Below are positions 8,013-15,407 of a stretch of 23,063 nucleotides of DNA, in pieces; position 1 is the first letter of the stretch, and every line of letters starts with the position of its first letter. Location of the stretch: positions 1-23,063 of IMG/VR virus record IMGVR_UViG_3300032160_000056, one strand, 5' to 3'. Under the pieces are notes generated by a model. That model ran no database searches. It worked only from the letters and a program-made list of their open reading frames with translations, and had not been told where the DNA came from. This DNA comes from a virus. The translations under genes were made by a program, and so were the position numbers.

Positions 8013-8660
8013 GTGACCCGACCAGAGATTCTATCAATTCGCGTTCCTAACGCAGATTTTACTCCGTACTTTGCCTTTCTTGCGTCATTAGTCCCACTTG
8101 GCAAAGGAGGACACGAACATCACATCCTGCCTCAGAAGGAATTCCCAGAGTTCATGAAGGATCCAAATAATTTAATCCGATTAACACCGGGAGACCACTT
8201 TAAAGCTCATTATTGGCTGGCAAGATGTGCACCGAAACATGCGTCATTTCAAATAACATTCTTCTTGATGTCGAATAGAAAATTCTCACAACAGGTTACT
8301 GTCAACAAATTGCCAGAATACACTAAAATCTATGAAAGAGGACAAGCAAGGCAGGCAGAAGGAGGACGAATTCAAGGGCGAAGGAATAAGGAAAATGGTT
8401 CGATCCAGAAGTTAGGAGCAAGTGGTGCAGGTGGAAACGCCCACGTGAAAAGTGGGTTTATTCTGGAGTTAGGGAAAAAGTGGGGGGCTAAAAACTTTGC
8501 TAAGGTGAGAACTCCCAAACACCAGAGTGTCGCGGGGAGAACATCCAGCCATGTTCGCTGGCATGTCAAAAGAGGCATAATCAGTCCCGCTTGTAGGATT
8601 TGTTTACAGATGCCCCTTCTTGGCCCAGACGGGCGGTTACTCTGGGGAGAGACAATCTGA
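8013..8660 (+). CDS. HNH homing endonuclease
   Basis: 215 residues. Residues 34-70 form an HNH motif: HEHHILPQ (His36/His37), NNLIRLT (Asn53) and DHFKAHYWLA (His62, His66), as in phage HNH homing nucleases. The C-terminal end, SSHVRWHVKRGIISPACRIC, resembles a short His/Cys-containing tail seen on other phage endonucleases and may bind DNA. The start is GTG 8013, with no good SD; a stop at 7992 and the lack of other nearby starts leave little choice. It runs antisense to the flanking minus-strand genes. The stop precedes the ATG of the T5orf172-type gene by one base, so the two form a pair. Confidence 0.88.
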   Translation: MTRPEILSIRVPNADFTPYFAFLASLVPLGKGGHEHHILPQKEFPEFMKDPNNLIRLTPGDHFKAHYWLARCAPKHASFQITFFLMSNRKFSQQVTVNKLPEYTKIYERGQARQAEGGRIQGRRNKENGSIQKLGASGAGGNAHVKSGFILELGKKWGAKNFAKVRTPKHQSVAGRTSSHVRWHVKRGIISPACRICLQMPLLGPDGRLLWGETI

Positions 8661-8661
8661 A

Positions 8662-9195
8662 ATGTCTCTCCTCAGGGGTTACTTGTATGTTATTGCAGAT
8701 AAAGATCGTAAGTATGCAAAAGTGGGGATGTCCAGAGATGTGCTATCACGGTTTGTTGACCTTCAATCTTCCTGTCCACTTCATCTTGAAATTGTTCATG
8801 CTTTTCCGTGCACCTATGTTAGTGTGAGAGAAGTCATGGTACATCAGAAACTGAAAGAATTATGGGTTAGAGGAGAGTGGTTTCATTGGGACGAAGAGCG
8901 AATCCGCACAGCGATGGCTGATGTTCTAGCTTTCCCGGACGATACTATCAAGAAGACTCTTGCCGAACGAGGTTTGTTAGATGTAAAATCGAAACCAAAA
9001 AAGCCCTACGATTACCCGGTTAAACGATTGGACACTGGCGAAGCATTTCCCAGCGCAAAAGTGGCCGCTCTGACTGTGTTTGGATCAGCTCACATAGCCT
9101 CCAAAATCAAGAAATCAATAAAACAGAATTGTTTTTGTGGGCCGTGTAAATGGGCAGTTGCCGAAGATGATGAGGTCGTCTGGCCCGTTTCTTAA
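8662..9195 (+). CDS. T5orf172/MUG113-type (GIY-YIG superfamily) endonuclease with NUMOD-like tail
   Basis: 177 residues from ATG 8662 (GGGGAGAG upstream); a longer frame from 8620 would overlap the HNH gene. The N-terminal 90 residues follow the T5orf172/MUG113 pattern, a GIY-YIG relative: GYLYVIAD, KYAKVGMSRDVLSRF, LQSSCPLHL, VREVMVHQKL and GEWFHW. The C-terminal residues (about 115-170) read as a NUMOD1-like DNA-binding module: VKRLDTGEAFPSAKVAAL, then IASKIKKSI and CKWAV. The stop lies four bases from the stop of the convergent minus-strand membrane-protein gene, with an 8-bp tandem repeat across the junction. Confidence 0.85.
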   Translation: MSLLRGYLYVIADKDRKYAKVGMSRDVLSRFVDLQSSCPLHLEIVHAFPCTYVSVREVMVHQKLKELWVRGEWFHWDEERIRTAMADVLAFPDDTIKKTLAERGLLDVKSKPKKPYDYPVKRLDTGEAFPSAKVAALTVFGSAHIASKIKKSIKQNCFCGPCKWAVAEDDEVVWPVS

Positions 9196-9207
9196 TGTCT
9201 TAATGTC
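9192..9207. repeat. Tandem 8-bp repeat at convergent stop codons
   Basis: TTAATGTC occurs twice back to back (9192-9199 and 9200-9207). The first copy contains the TAA of the plus-strand endonuclease and the second the stop of the minus-strand membrane-protein gene. It could be a footprint of the endonuclease insertion or simple slippage. Confidence 0.8.
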
Positions 9208-9550
9208 TGCCGTTCCCGTTCCTGCCGTTCCCGTTAAACATGCCTGAGATTTTGGCAAGCCCGTAAGGACTGACTGAGAACACTGCGAGAGCGTAGATAA
9301 TCATGGGCATACCACTCACCCAGGTTTTTATGGTTACAGTATCGGGTCTGTAGAAAGCGTGGCGGATCATAAAGGCGATGAGCGCCATGGACCAAATGCT
9401 CAATGCTACGCTGAGCATGCGGCTGCTAGACGGTTGACCATTCTCACTGAAGGCTGCTACGAGGAACGCGATGAGCTTGGCCCCAAATGTCTTGGCGCAA
9501 GTGGAAGCTTTCTTTCTCCTCTTTCGTTTCGTCTTGACGGTTGGGTCCAT
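9200..9550 (-). CDS. Small two-helix membrane protein, holin candidate
   Basis: 116 residues; ATG at 9550 lies three bases after the stop of the upstream GIY-YIG gene, with a weak SD (GAGAAAG). A very basic N-terminus (KTKRKRRKK) suggests a cytoplasmic N-terminus. Two hydrophobic helices follow at about residues 45-63 and 80-98, with GQPSSSR between the basic part and helix 1. The C-terminus is a GNGRNGNGR repeat encoded by a 15-bp tandem repeat. Size and topology fit a holin-type or other small phage membrane protein, but nothing specific identifies lysis; the spanin-like gene is 11 kb away. Confidence 0.7.
   Translation of the reverse strand: MDPTVKTKRKRRKKASTCAKTFGAKLIAFLVAAFSENGQPSSSRMLSVALSIWSMALIAFMIRHAFYRPDTVTIKTWVSGMPMIIYALAVFSVSPYGLAKISGMFNGNGRNGNGRH
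9208..9235. repeat. 15-bp tandem repeat encoding Gly-Asn-Gly-Arg
   Basis: TGCCGTTCCCGTT occurs at 9208-9220 and 9223-9235, separated by CC. It encodes the repetitive C-terminal tail of the membrane protein on the minus strand. Confidence 0.85.
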
Positions 9551-9553
9551 ATA

Positions 9554-10279
9554 CTATCTTTCTCTATTATGCTTTCCACAAGTACACGGTTTTCCTCGGT
9601 TGATGTTCCATTGTTTACAACTGGTAATGCGCCCGCCTAAAGCCCTATCTTCATACGTGGTTTGAGCGCGCATCTTAGCCAATTGACCACTTTCCAAATT
9701 CTTTTGCCCGCCCTTACGGACAGCAGCTAAATGCTTTTCCGGATGGTCTTTTATCCATTTTCTCAAACCCTCGTTGGCTTTGGCTCGAATGCTGTCTAAT
9801 TGTCCACTATCAACAGCAGCTTGCCCGCCTGCACGACCCCCGGGAGAACGATATCGACCTTCGACTATCTTCATGTTAGAGACAGCGCGTTTTCTGATTT
9901 CGGGATTTTGCCACATGAGACGAGAATTTTCGGCTATTTTTAGGCGCGTTGATTCAGGGTGCGTCCCAGTGAAACCTTCTCCACCCCGACAGATATTGTA
10001 GCCGATATCCGGGTTCTGGGAGTCGTACTGTGCAATCAATACTCGCTCCCAAAAGCAGATTTCTTCATTGGTGGTTAGGGTAGATATGAGGGGATAAATA
10101 GACCAACCTTCTGGACCTTGGTACTTTTTCATTGCTCGGAAAAGATGAGAGCGACCTTGATATTTATCCGTTCTAGCGTCGTGGAGCTTCTCGCAGAGAT
10201 ACTTCTGGAGGTTCTTAGTGACTGTCTTACCTACGTAGATCTTATCAGTTATGTGATTGATAATAATGTAAACGAACAT
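9554..10279 (-). CDS. GIY-YIG homing endonuclease (paralogue of 3087-4001)
   Basis: 241 residues; ATG at 10279 has AGAGG seven bases upstream. The core has MFVYIII, KIYVGKT, a Glu in CFWERVLI and an Asn in GYNICRGG, so the catalytic set is complete. The middle and C-terminal parts carry HPESTRLKIAENSRLMW and GGQ/GGR-containing repeats, ending in a small CxC...H motif (CTCGKHN). It lacks the long Cys-rich module of its paralogue at 3087. Bases 9974-10059 are the exact reverse complement of 3301-3386, although the rest of the two genes has diverged. It lies between the virion-like gene 10331-11122 and the membrane-protein gene 9200-9550, all on the minus strand. Confidence 0.93.
   Translation of the reverse strand: MFVYIIINHITDKIYVGKTVTKNLQKYLCEKLHDARTDKYQGRSHLFRAMKKYQGPEGWSIYPLISTLTTNEEICFWERVLIAQYDSQNPDIGYNICRGGEGFTGTHPESTRLKIAENSRLMWQNPEIRKRAVSNMKIVEGRYRSPGGRAGGQAAVDSGQLDSIRAKANEGLRKWIKDHPEKHLAAVRKGGQKNLESGQLAKMRAQTTYEDRALGGRITSCKQWNINRGKPCTCGKHNRER
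9974..10059 (-). repeat. 86-bp perfect inverted repeat, copy 2
   Basis: Exact reverse complement of 3301-3386. It includes all synonymous positions of the shared coding segment, so protein selection alone does not explain it. Confidence 0.95.
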
Positions 10280-10311
10280 TTCTGGCCTCTGTAATAGATA
10301 CCGGAAAGTTC

Positions 10312-10327
10312 GAAAATAAGTATTTTC
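10312..10327. repeat. Short AT-rich palindrome between minus-strand genes
   Basis: GAAAATA-AG-TATTTTC, a perfect 7-bp inverted repeat between the stop of 10331-11122 and the start of the GIY-YIG gene at 10279. It might be an operator, weak terminator or endonuclease-related site; there is no U-tract. Confidence 0.5.
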
Positions 10328-10330
10328 AAT

Positions 10331-11122
10331 CTAGCTGTTCTGTCCGAACAACCAGGCGGTAGTTTGCGCCGTGCCGTTGGTGCCTTTGACCACCCGTAAG
10401 TAATTCCAAACCAAGCACGAAGGATTGAACATCGCGCCGGTAGCGCCGGTTGATCCGCTGTTGAACACGACTTGCGACTCTCCAAATTCCCCCGACGGTC
10501 CAGTCCAACCACTTGAAGTAAACACACCTGAAACATTGATGCCCGATGCTGGGCTGCCTGAAGTGTTTGAGCCGGGAACCGCAATTGCGTTCGTCTGGAA
10601 TGCGTAGAGAAGGAAAGGTTCGCCCATGGGGACCGGACCTCGGAACTGCCCTGCCCACATGCCACTTGGGCTGGCTGCGTAGTTTTGCAGGCAATACGGG
10701 CCACCATTCAGGCTGAGATACACATTGTACCCGTAGGCCAAGCCGGCAGGATCCTGGGCCGGGGAAGCGAGTTGTAGACTTTGGTTGGCAGCTACCACGA
10801 AAGACCCTGAAGCGGTGCTTCCGGTGGTCTCGCCCGCGTCTGTCAGGTAAGTCACAATCGCTGTGTAAGATCCGGGATTTGACAACGGCGCGGTGATGTT
10901 GCCAGGAGAGTAAATGAATAGGCTTAGAACCGGCGCGGAACCAGGCGCGGCGATTGCGGTCCCGTTTGTTTCGACATTCGGATCGTTGGAGGCTTCAATC
11001 CAGACCGGCGATCCGTCCAATTTGCCTAGTTGTACGGAGAGAGCCGACAAGTTAGAGATGTTACGCCAAGCTCCGGCAGCGGCGTTCGTAGAGCTGAATA
11101 GAAGGTTGTTTACAGGCAACAT
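10331..11122 (-). CDS. Putative virion protein with Fn3-like region
   Basis: 263 residues; ATG at 11122 with GGAGA seven bases upstream, an SD that lies inside the 3' end of the preceding endonuclease gene. The protein is poor in charge and rich in Gly, Ser, Thr, Ala and Asn. Residues about 85-145 (YTAIVTYLTDAGET...YGYNVYLSLNGGPY) resemble a fibronectin type III-like beta sandwich, a fold common in phage tail and surface proteins. The C-terminal part has a GSTGATGAMF stretch and ends in strand-like WNYLRVV and TAWLFGQ. A structural role is inferred; I do not know the exact protein. It resembles the 7101-7919 product in style but shares no clear sequence. Confidence 0.75.
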   Translation of the reverse strand: MLPVNNLLFSSTNAAAGAWRNISNLSALSVQLGKLDGSPVWIEASNDPNVETNGTAIAAPGSAPVLSLFIYSPGNITAPLSNPGSYTAIVTYLTDAGETTGSTASGSFVVAANQSLQLASPAQDPAGLAYGYNVYLSLNGGPYCLQNYAASPSGMWAGQFRGPVPMGEPFLLYAFQTNAIAVPGSNTSGSPASGINVSGVFTSSGWTGPSGEFGESQVVFNSGSTGATGAMFNPSCLVWNYLRVVKGTNGTAQTTAWLFGQNS

Positions 11123-11745
11123 AAAGAAGTCTCCATTTTTGTGTATCTAGGTTGAGGTTCGTAAAACGGTTTCCCATAACGAGAAGCTAACGCCTTATGG
11201 GATAACCAAGCCTTATATTCGGGAGACCGAAGATTCATCTTATCCTTGATGGCTTGATTATGCTTTTCGGAATTTTTGGTCCCTAGTTTAGCATTTGCGA
11301 GAGCCTTTCGATGTTCATGAGAAAACACACGATTTTTCATTGCTTTTGATTGGGCTTGTCTGGATTCTTCTGAAACCTTGTGGCCTAACTGTGAGTTGGA
11401 CATGATGCGTTTAGTTTCTGTTGTGTGCCTACGATTCGCCATTGGTCTTCCTGCTACGAGAGCGATGTTGTACCCGGTTTTCACGGCGTCGAATATATCG
11501 ATCGCTAGTTGTTCTTGCCAAAGGAGATTTTCTTCTAAACAAAGTGTTAGGATTTCAAATTCGAATACTTTAGAGCCATATTTTCTCCAGGCAGCTTGTA
11601 GATGAGGGTTGTCGTGAATGCCAGTTCGCAGTTTACTAAGATGGGTTTTTCTACGATTTTCTATGTCCGAAGAGCTACCAACGTAAACTTTGCCGTTTAA
11701 GGTGTTCAACCAACGGTAAACCCCGCAATTGAAAGGATTGCCCAT
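11110..11745 (-). CDS. GIY-YIG homing endonuclease with NUMOD3 repeats
   Basis: 211 residues, ATG at 11745. The core has CGVYRWLNTLNGKVYVGSS, NRRKTH, a Glu in LLWQEQLAI and an Asn in GYNIALVAG, so the active site is complete. C-terminal NUMOD3-like repeats follow (HTTETKRIMSNSQLG, VSEESRQAQSKAM, FSHEHRKALANAKLG, NSEKHNQAI). The shared WLNTLNGKVYVGS links it to the plus-strand gene at 1625. Its last 13 bases overlap the start of the virion-like gene 10331-11122. The gap 11746-11851 upstream separates it from the divergent gene at 11852; I see no convincing promoter there. Confidence 0.94.
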   Translation of the reverse strand: MGNPFNCGVYRWLNTLNGKVYVGSSSDIENRRKTHLSKLRTGIHDNPHLQAAWRKYGSKVFEFEILTLCLEENLLWQEQLAIDIFDAVKTGYNIALVAGRPMANRRHTTETKRIMSNSQLGHKVSEESRQAQSKAMKNRVFSHEHRKALANAKLGTKNSEKHNQAIKDKMNLRSPEYKAWLSHKALASRYGKPFYEPQPRYTKMETSLCCL

Positions 11746-11851
11746 GTATTTAATCCAAAAGCTAGGAAACTCGTCTAGAAGGTGACTGTTATCGTTTTCT
11801 ACTGGCGTTTTTTAACTTCCCTCCCCTTCAGTTGACAGGAGACGTATAGTC

Positions 11852-12535
11852 ATGGGTATACTCCGTTTCGTACAAATGGCAGGAATCGGTGGATTTCCGA
11901 AGGAATCTAGAGGAAAGCGCGTTGTTCTTCACGATGTAGATGGTATCAGCAAGAAATCTGGTACCGATGAATACGGAAACCAATGGACACAATTTGAAGT
12001 GGACTACATGGCTGAACAACTACCCGGAGAGTGTTCCATTTGCGGAAAAGAACTTGAATCAGGTTGGATGTGTCTGGACGGTGATCGGGTCGATTTCGGT
12101 GGCCTTGACAATCGTGGTGAAGAAGTTTGTGACGAGCACGTGGTTTACGCCGAAGATCTAAGTGAATTGTTGAAGCACGGAATCAAGTTTAGCTTCGATG
12201 AGCCTCTTGAACCCGTTCTTAAAGAAATCAAGTCCAAAAAAGAACAACGGAGAAATCGGGATCTTTTGCGTGCACGTAGAGGCAACAAGAATCATCTTGC
12301 TTCAGAACCGAATGCAGAAACCAAGCGGAAGATCGCCAGCATGGGACTAACTAGGTGTGCTGGAAATGTATACGAGGCACCCAGCACTAAAGACTTTTGG
12401 CAAGTTTCAAGTGATGGTGGTATCAGACGGTTGTGTAGTGGAGACGAAGTGGATAATGGAGAAAGCATTGCAGCGGCTCCCAAGGACCAACCCATGGAAT
12501 TTCTGAGTTCTATCTTGGATGATCTTTCTTTTTAA
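11852..12535 (+). CDS. Hypothetical phage protein with treble-clef-like zinc motif
   Basis: 227 residues, ATG 11852 with AGGAG ten bases upstream. Residues about 61-96 form a Cys/His motif: CSICGKELESGWMCLDG (Cys61, Cys64 and a third Cys), then EVCDEHV. This looks like a zinc knuckle with C-C-C-C/H ligands, a style common in small phage proteins. Residues about 125-150 are very basic (KSKKEQRRNRD...RARRG) and could bind nucleic acid. The C-terminus is acidic and Ser-rich. Family not recognised. The next gene is an endonuclease that starts one base after this stop. Confidence 0.8.
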   Translation: MGILRFVQMAGIGGFPKESRGKRVVLHDVDGISKKSGTDEYGNQWTQFEVDYMAEQLPGECSICGKELESGWMCLDGDRVDFGGLDNRGEEVCDEHVVYAEDLSELLKHGIKFSFDEPLEPVLKEIKSKKEQRRNRDLLRARRGNKNHLASEPNAETKRKIASMGLTRCAGNVYEAPSTKDFWQVSSDGGIRRLCSGDEVDNGESIAAAPKDQPMEFLSSILDDLSF

Positions 12536-12536
12536 C

Positions 12537-13358
12537 ATGATTGTTTACAAAATCAAAAATCGAGAGAATGGAAAGGTTTACATCGGGAAATACTGTGGAG
12601 AAAACGCCAGTGATCGATGGAAGCAACACCAAAGGTGTGCAAAAGCGGATGATTCTGGCTATCTTTATAACGCACTTCGAAAATATGGTTCTGAATCTTT
12701 TACTCTAGAGGTTCTCTACACAGCAAAGACTCTAAAAGAGCTTTCTAAGATGGAAACTTTCTTCATAATCTTACACCAGAGCCAAAAACCAGAGAATGGC
12801 TATAATTTGACTTTAGGCGGGGACGGGGCGTCACCGGGTGAATTCAATTCTATGTGGGGAAAGACTCACACACCAGAAGCACGAGCGATTATGAGTGAAG
12901 CGACGAAGAAAATGTGGTCGGAATCTCGGGAAGAACTAATCAAAGCCCAACGCGCAGGATGGACTACAGAATGCCGAAAAGTTGCTAGTGATTATAGAAA
13001 ATCTCATCCAACTGCGCTCCCCGCTAATCTTTGTGAACCATTCCGAGAAACTATTTCGAATCTTGTACAAAGTAATAGATTAGTAAACGCCAAAGAAGTA
13101 ATGAAAATGGTTACTCCTTTAGGGTTTAAAGGTAGTCTGGGTGATATTTTTGAATATCTGTTCAAACTTCGAGGGCCAAAATCTCAATACGTGAAACAAA
13201 TAAGAGAAGTCCCTGCGTTCTGCCAGAACTGTGGCAGGGATATGCCTTCAGCTCGGGATACGTGGGATGCGAAAAATCGTAGGTTCTGTTCCAGAATTTG
13301 CGCGAATAGATGTCATTTCAAAAAAGTGAAAGGAGCGGCATCTGCAACCGCCGCATAA
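12537..13358 (+). CDS. GIY-YIG homing endonuclease with C-terminal zinc finger
   Basis: 273 residues from ATG 12537, one base after the previous stop; ATG 12519 is an alternative that would overlap the previous gene. No SD before 12537, so coupling is likely. The core has MIVYKIKN, KVYIGKYCG, RWKQHQ, a Glu in METFFII and an Asn in GYNLTLGGDG. A NUMOD3-like HTPEARAIMSEATKKMW follows. The C-terminal 50 residues carry a CQNCGRDM...RFCSRICANRCHF zinc finger, not seen on the other GIY-YIG genes here. The gene appears AT-rich. The following gene starts four bases after the stop. Confidence 0.93.
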   Translation: MIVYKIKNRENGKVYIGKYCGENASDRWKQHQRCAKADDSGYLYNALRKYGSESFTLEVLYTAKTLKELSKMETFFIILHQSQKPENGYNLTLGGDGASPGEFNSMWGKTHTPEARAIMSEATKKMWSESREELIKAQRAGWTTECRKVASDYRKSHPTALPANLCEPFRETISNLVQSNRLVNAKEVMKMVTPLGFKGSLGDIFEYLFKLRGPKSQYVKQIREVPAFCQNCGRDMPSARDTWDAKNRRFCSRICANRCHFKKVKGAASATAA

Positions 13359-13362
13359 TATT

Positions 13363-14790
13363 ATGGCTGATCATTACAAATCAGAAATTGATCGTCTCCT
13401 AGCCGACAACATGCCAGATTTTGAAGAAGTTCAAATGGCGGGGGCAGAAGCTTCGGGTAAGGACCAACTTGAACGCACCCATAAATATCAGGAAGAAGAT
13501 TTTCTTGATGGTCTCACTGACATTTCGGAAGTGGATTCGTACCACTCTATGCTACCGGCAGGCGGCAGAGGCGGCAAACGTACCGGCTCGCAGCAATCGG
13601 AAGATCGCGTAAGAGACCAGGAGTCCTCCATGCCCCGGCTCAGCGCGTCCAAAGTGATCAACCGCACGGCTCGAGCTTTGAGCGACGAGTCAGCGTTCTT
13701 CGACGTAGTGATGGACTTGGAGAAAGCTAAAGGTTACTTTAACGATAAGCGCGAAATTTCAAATGAGGAAGTGCAAGCCTACATCAAGAAGATGCTCAAC
13801 CATGGCGTGCCTCCGGTTAAGATTCAAGCGGCATTGAACAAAATGGCCGAGCTGCAGTTGTTCCAGCACAACATGGCGACGGACTACTTGAACCGCAACG
13901 CGGGCTTGCTGGGCATAGCATATCTCCAGCCGAACGATTTCATGGACAAATGTCCCACCACGTACGAACGTCTGAAGGTGAAAGGTGCGGGCAAGATCCA
14001 GGCCAAGTCTGTAAAGCAGATCCAGGCTTGTGAAGGCTGTATGTTTTTCAAAAAGGACGCGGGCCAAAAGACGTGCAACCTTTATCACCTGCCGGTCATC
14101 AGTTCCCAAAACGAGTTACTTACTGTTGTCAATAAGATGACAGCGGGTGTCCCGGCTAACCAGAAGAAAGCCGCGTTGGTGAAGATTGCCAACCACGAGC
14201 CTGAGAGAACCCCGATGATCAACCACGTGGTTTCTTCCCGGCCTTCGCAGAAAGTCGTCAACACTAGTCCGAGCCAAGCACGTGATAAGCAGAAGAGAGC
14301 ATCTTTTGAACTCACCGCTGGTCACATCGAGAAGCTACACAATGCGGGCAACACACTAGAGAAGATCTATGACTTTGCTTCGAAGAAAGTCGGGACCGCT
14401 AAGGCGGGCCGCGCTGTCCGTGAGTTCGTGGCCTCTCTAAAAGAGCACCACACCAAGATTGCGCTCTCGCAAATCGATTGCACTTTCTTAAAACAGAAGC
14501 TGGGAGTACAAAATGCTATCGTTGGAGCAGCCAAATGTGGTTCTTGTACTTTCCGCCAAGGGATGCATTGCGGCTTGACAGGCGGCACGCTAGTGAGCTT
14601 CCCGGGCATGGATAAGCAGTCATCCAACCACAAGATCGCCGCTGGTGCGCCGAAGGACGGTCGCGCTATGTTGCAGGAATTTGACAGCACAGCACCTTCG
14701 CCTATAAAAGACCTTGAAATAAATGATTCAGGACCTGAACGGTTAGATGTTAAGATGGGGAGCATTATGACAGCAGGTGATTTAGAGTGA
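13363..14790 (+). CDS. Unknown phage protein with two repeated Cys clusters
   Basis: 475 residues, ATG 13363, with no SD; reinitiation after the endonuclease stop is likely. Two Cys clusters share one plan. The first is Cys197-x25-Cys223-x2-Cys226-x11-Cys238 (CEGC...TCNLYHLP). The second is Cys373-x18-Cys392-x2-Cys395-x7-Cys403 (CGSCTFRQGMHCGLTGG). Each could hold one zinc ion or one Fe-S cluster. Residues 1-90 are acidic and hydrophilic; 95-185 look helical (VINRTARAL...YIKKML...LNKMAEL). Family not recognised. Base composition changes within the gene: 13861-13920 is 58% G+C by hand count, while 14701-14760, next to the following endonuclease, is 38%. Function unknown. Confidence 0.85.
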   Translation: MADHYKSEIDRLLADNMPDFEEVQMAGAEASGKDQLERTHKYQEEDFLDGLTDISEVDSYHSMLPAGGRGGKRTGSQQSEDRVRDQESSMPRLSASKVINRTARALSDESAFFDVVMDLEKAKGYFNDKREISNEEVQAYIKKMLNHGVPPVKIQAALNKMAELQLFQHNMATDYLNRNAGLLGIAYLQPNDFMDKCPTTYERLKVKGAGKIQAKSVKQIQACEGCMFFKKDAGQKTCNLYHLPVISSQNELLTVVNKMTAGVPANQKKAALVKIANHEPERTPMINHVVSSRPSQKVVNTSPSQARDKQKRASFELTAGHIEKLHNAGNTLEKIYDFASKKVGTAKAGRAVREFVASLKEHHTKIALSQIDCTFLKQKLGVQNAIVGAAKCGSCTFRQGMHCGLTGGTLVSFPGMDKQSSNHKIAAGAPKDGRAMLQEFDSTAPSPIKDLEINDSGPERLDVKMGSIMTAGDLE

Positions 14791-15407
14791 TCTTCTATAC
14801 CTACCTCTGGCTTCGTACCGATGGCTCTCCTTATTACATAGGCAAGGGACATGGCCAACGTGCCTATCGAAAAGGATGCCCATCTGTAGAAATCGTTCCG
14901 GATTTCATATCTGAGCCAGATTCTACTCGGATTCTTGTACAAGAATGGCCCGACGAAGCCACAGCCTTTGCTTACGAACGATACCAGATTGACTTTTGGG
15001 GACGAAAGGATCTAGGCACAGGAATTTTGAGAAATTTCACGGACGGTGGAGAAGGAGTTTCTGGTATACGATTTACTCAAGAAACTCGTCGAAGGATGAG
15101 TGTTTCCCATTTAGGCCAAAAAATGTCTGAAGAATTCTGTAAGATAGACAGCGAAAGTCATAAAGGTCTTAAACATTCCTTGGAAACTAGAAGAAAGATT
15201 AGTGAAAATCAAAAAGGAAAAATGATTACAAACACTAGCAGAAGAAAAATGAGTGACAGCCATAAAGGGCTTTCTCCTTCCATGGAAACCAGGGAGAAAA
15301 TGAGCAGAGCGCAAAAAGGACGTGTTTTTTCTTTTAAACATCGGTTGGCTTTGAGCCTATCCCGCCAAAAAGTTGCGAGAATGGAGATACAGAATGCCAA
15401 CGGTTGA
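14787..15407 (+). CDS. GIY-YIG-family homing endonuclease with multiple NUMOD3 repeats
   Basis: 206 residues. Start GTG 14787 overlaps the previous stop as GTGA, with AGGTG about seven bases upstream. The core has IFYTYLWL, PYYIGKGHGQRAY, a Glu in FAYERYQIDFWGRKD and NFTDGGEG, the same subfamily as the gene at 3998. The C-terminal half is almost entirely NUMOD3-type repeats, each about 16-25 residues: FTQETRRRMSVSHLG, SLETRRKISENQKG, TSRRKMSDSHKG, SMETREKMSRAQKG and FSFKHRLALS. Such repeats wrap along DNA to give long recognition sites. Its 3' end contains the SD (GGAG) and ATG (15394) of the next gene. Confidence 0.92.
   Translation: MIFYTYLWLRTDGSPYYIGKGHGQRAYRKGCPSVEIVPDFISEPDSTRILVQEWPDEATAFAYERYQIDFWGRKDLGTGILRNFTDGGEGVSGIRFTQETRRRMSVSHLGQKMSEEFCKIDSESHKGLKHSLETRRKISENQKGKMITNTSRRKMSDSHKGLSPSMETREKMSRAQKGRVFSFKHRLALSLSRQKVARMEIQNANG

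Noticed and set aside
9208-9235. CRISPR-like or regulatory array
   Set aside because: Only two short units, tandem and coding for a Gly-Asn-Gly-Arg tail.
11832-11862. TTGACA...TATACT promoter candidate before the gene at 11852
   Set aside because: The 19-base spacer is long and the -10 box lies inside the coding region, after the start codon with the SD.
14367-14942. Minus-strand open frame of 191 residues
   Set aside because: It crosses two plus-strand genes with clear motifs (Cys cluster, GIY-YIG) and has no motif or SD of its own.
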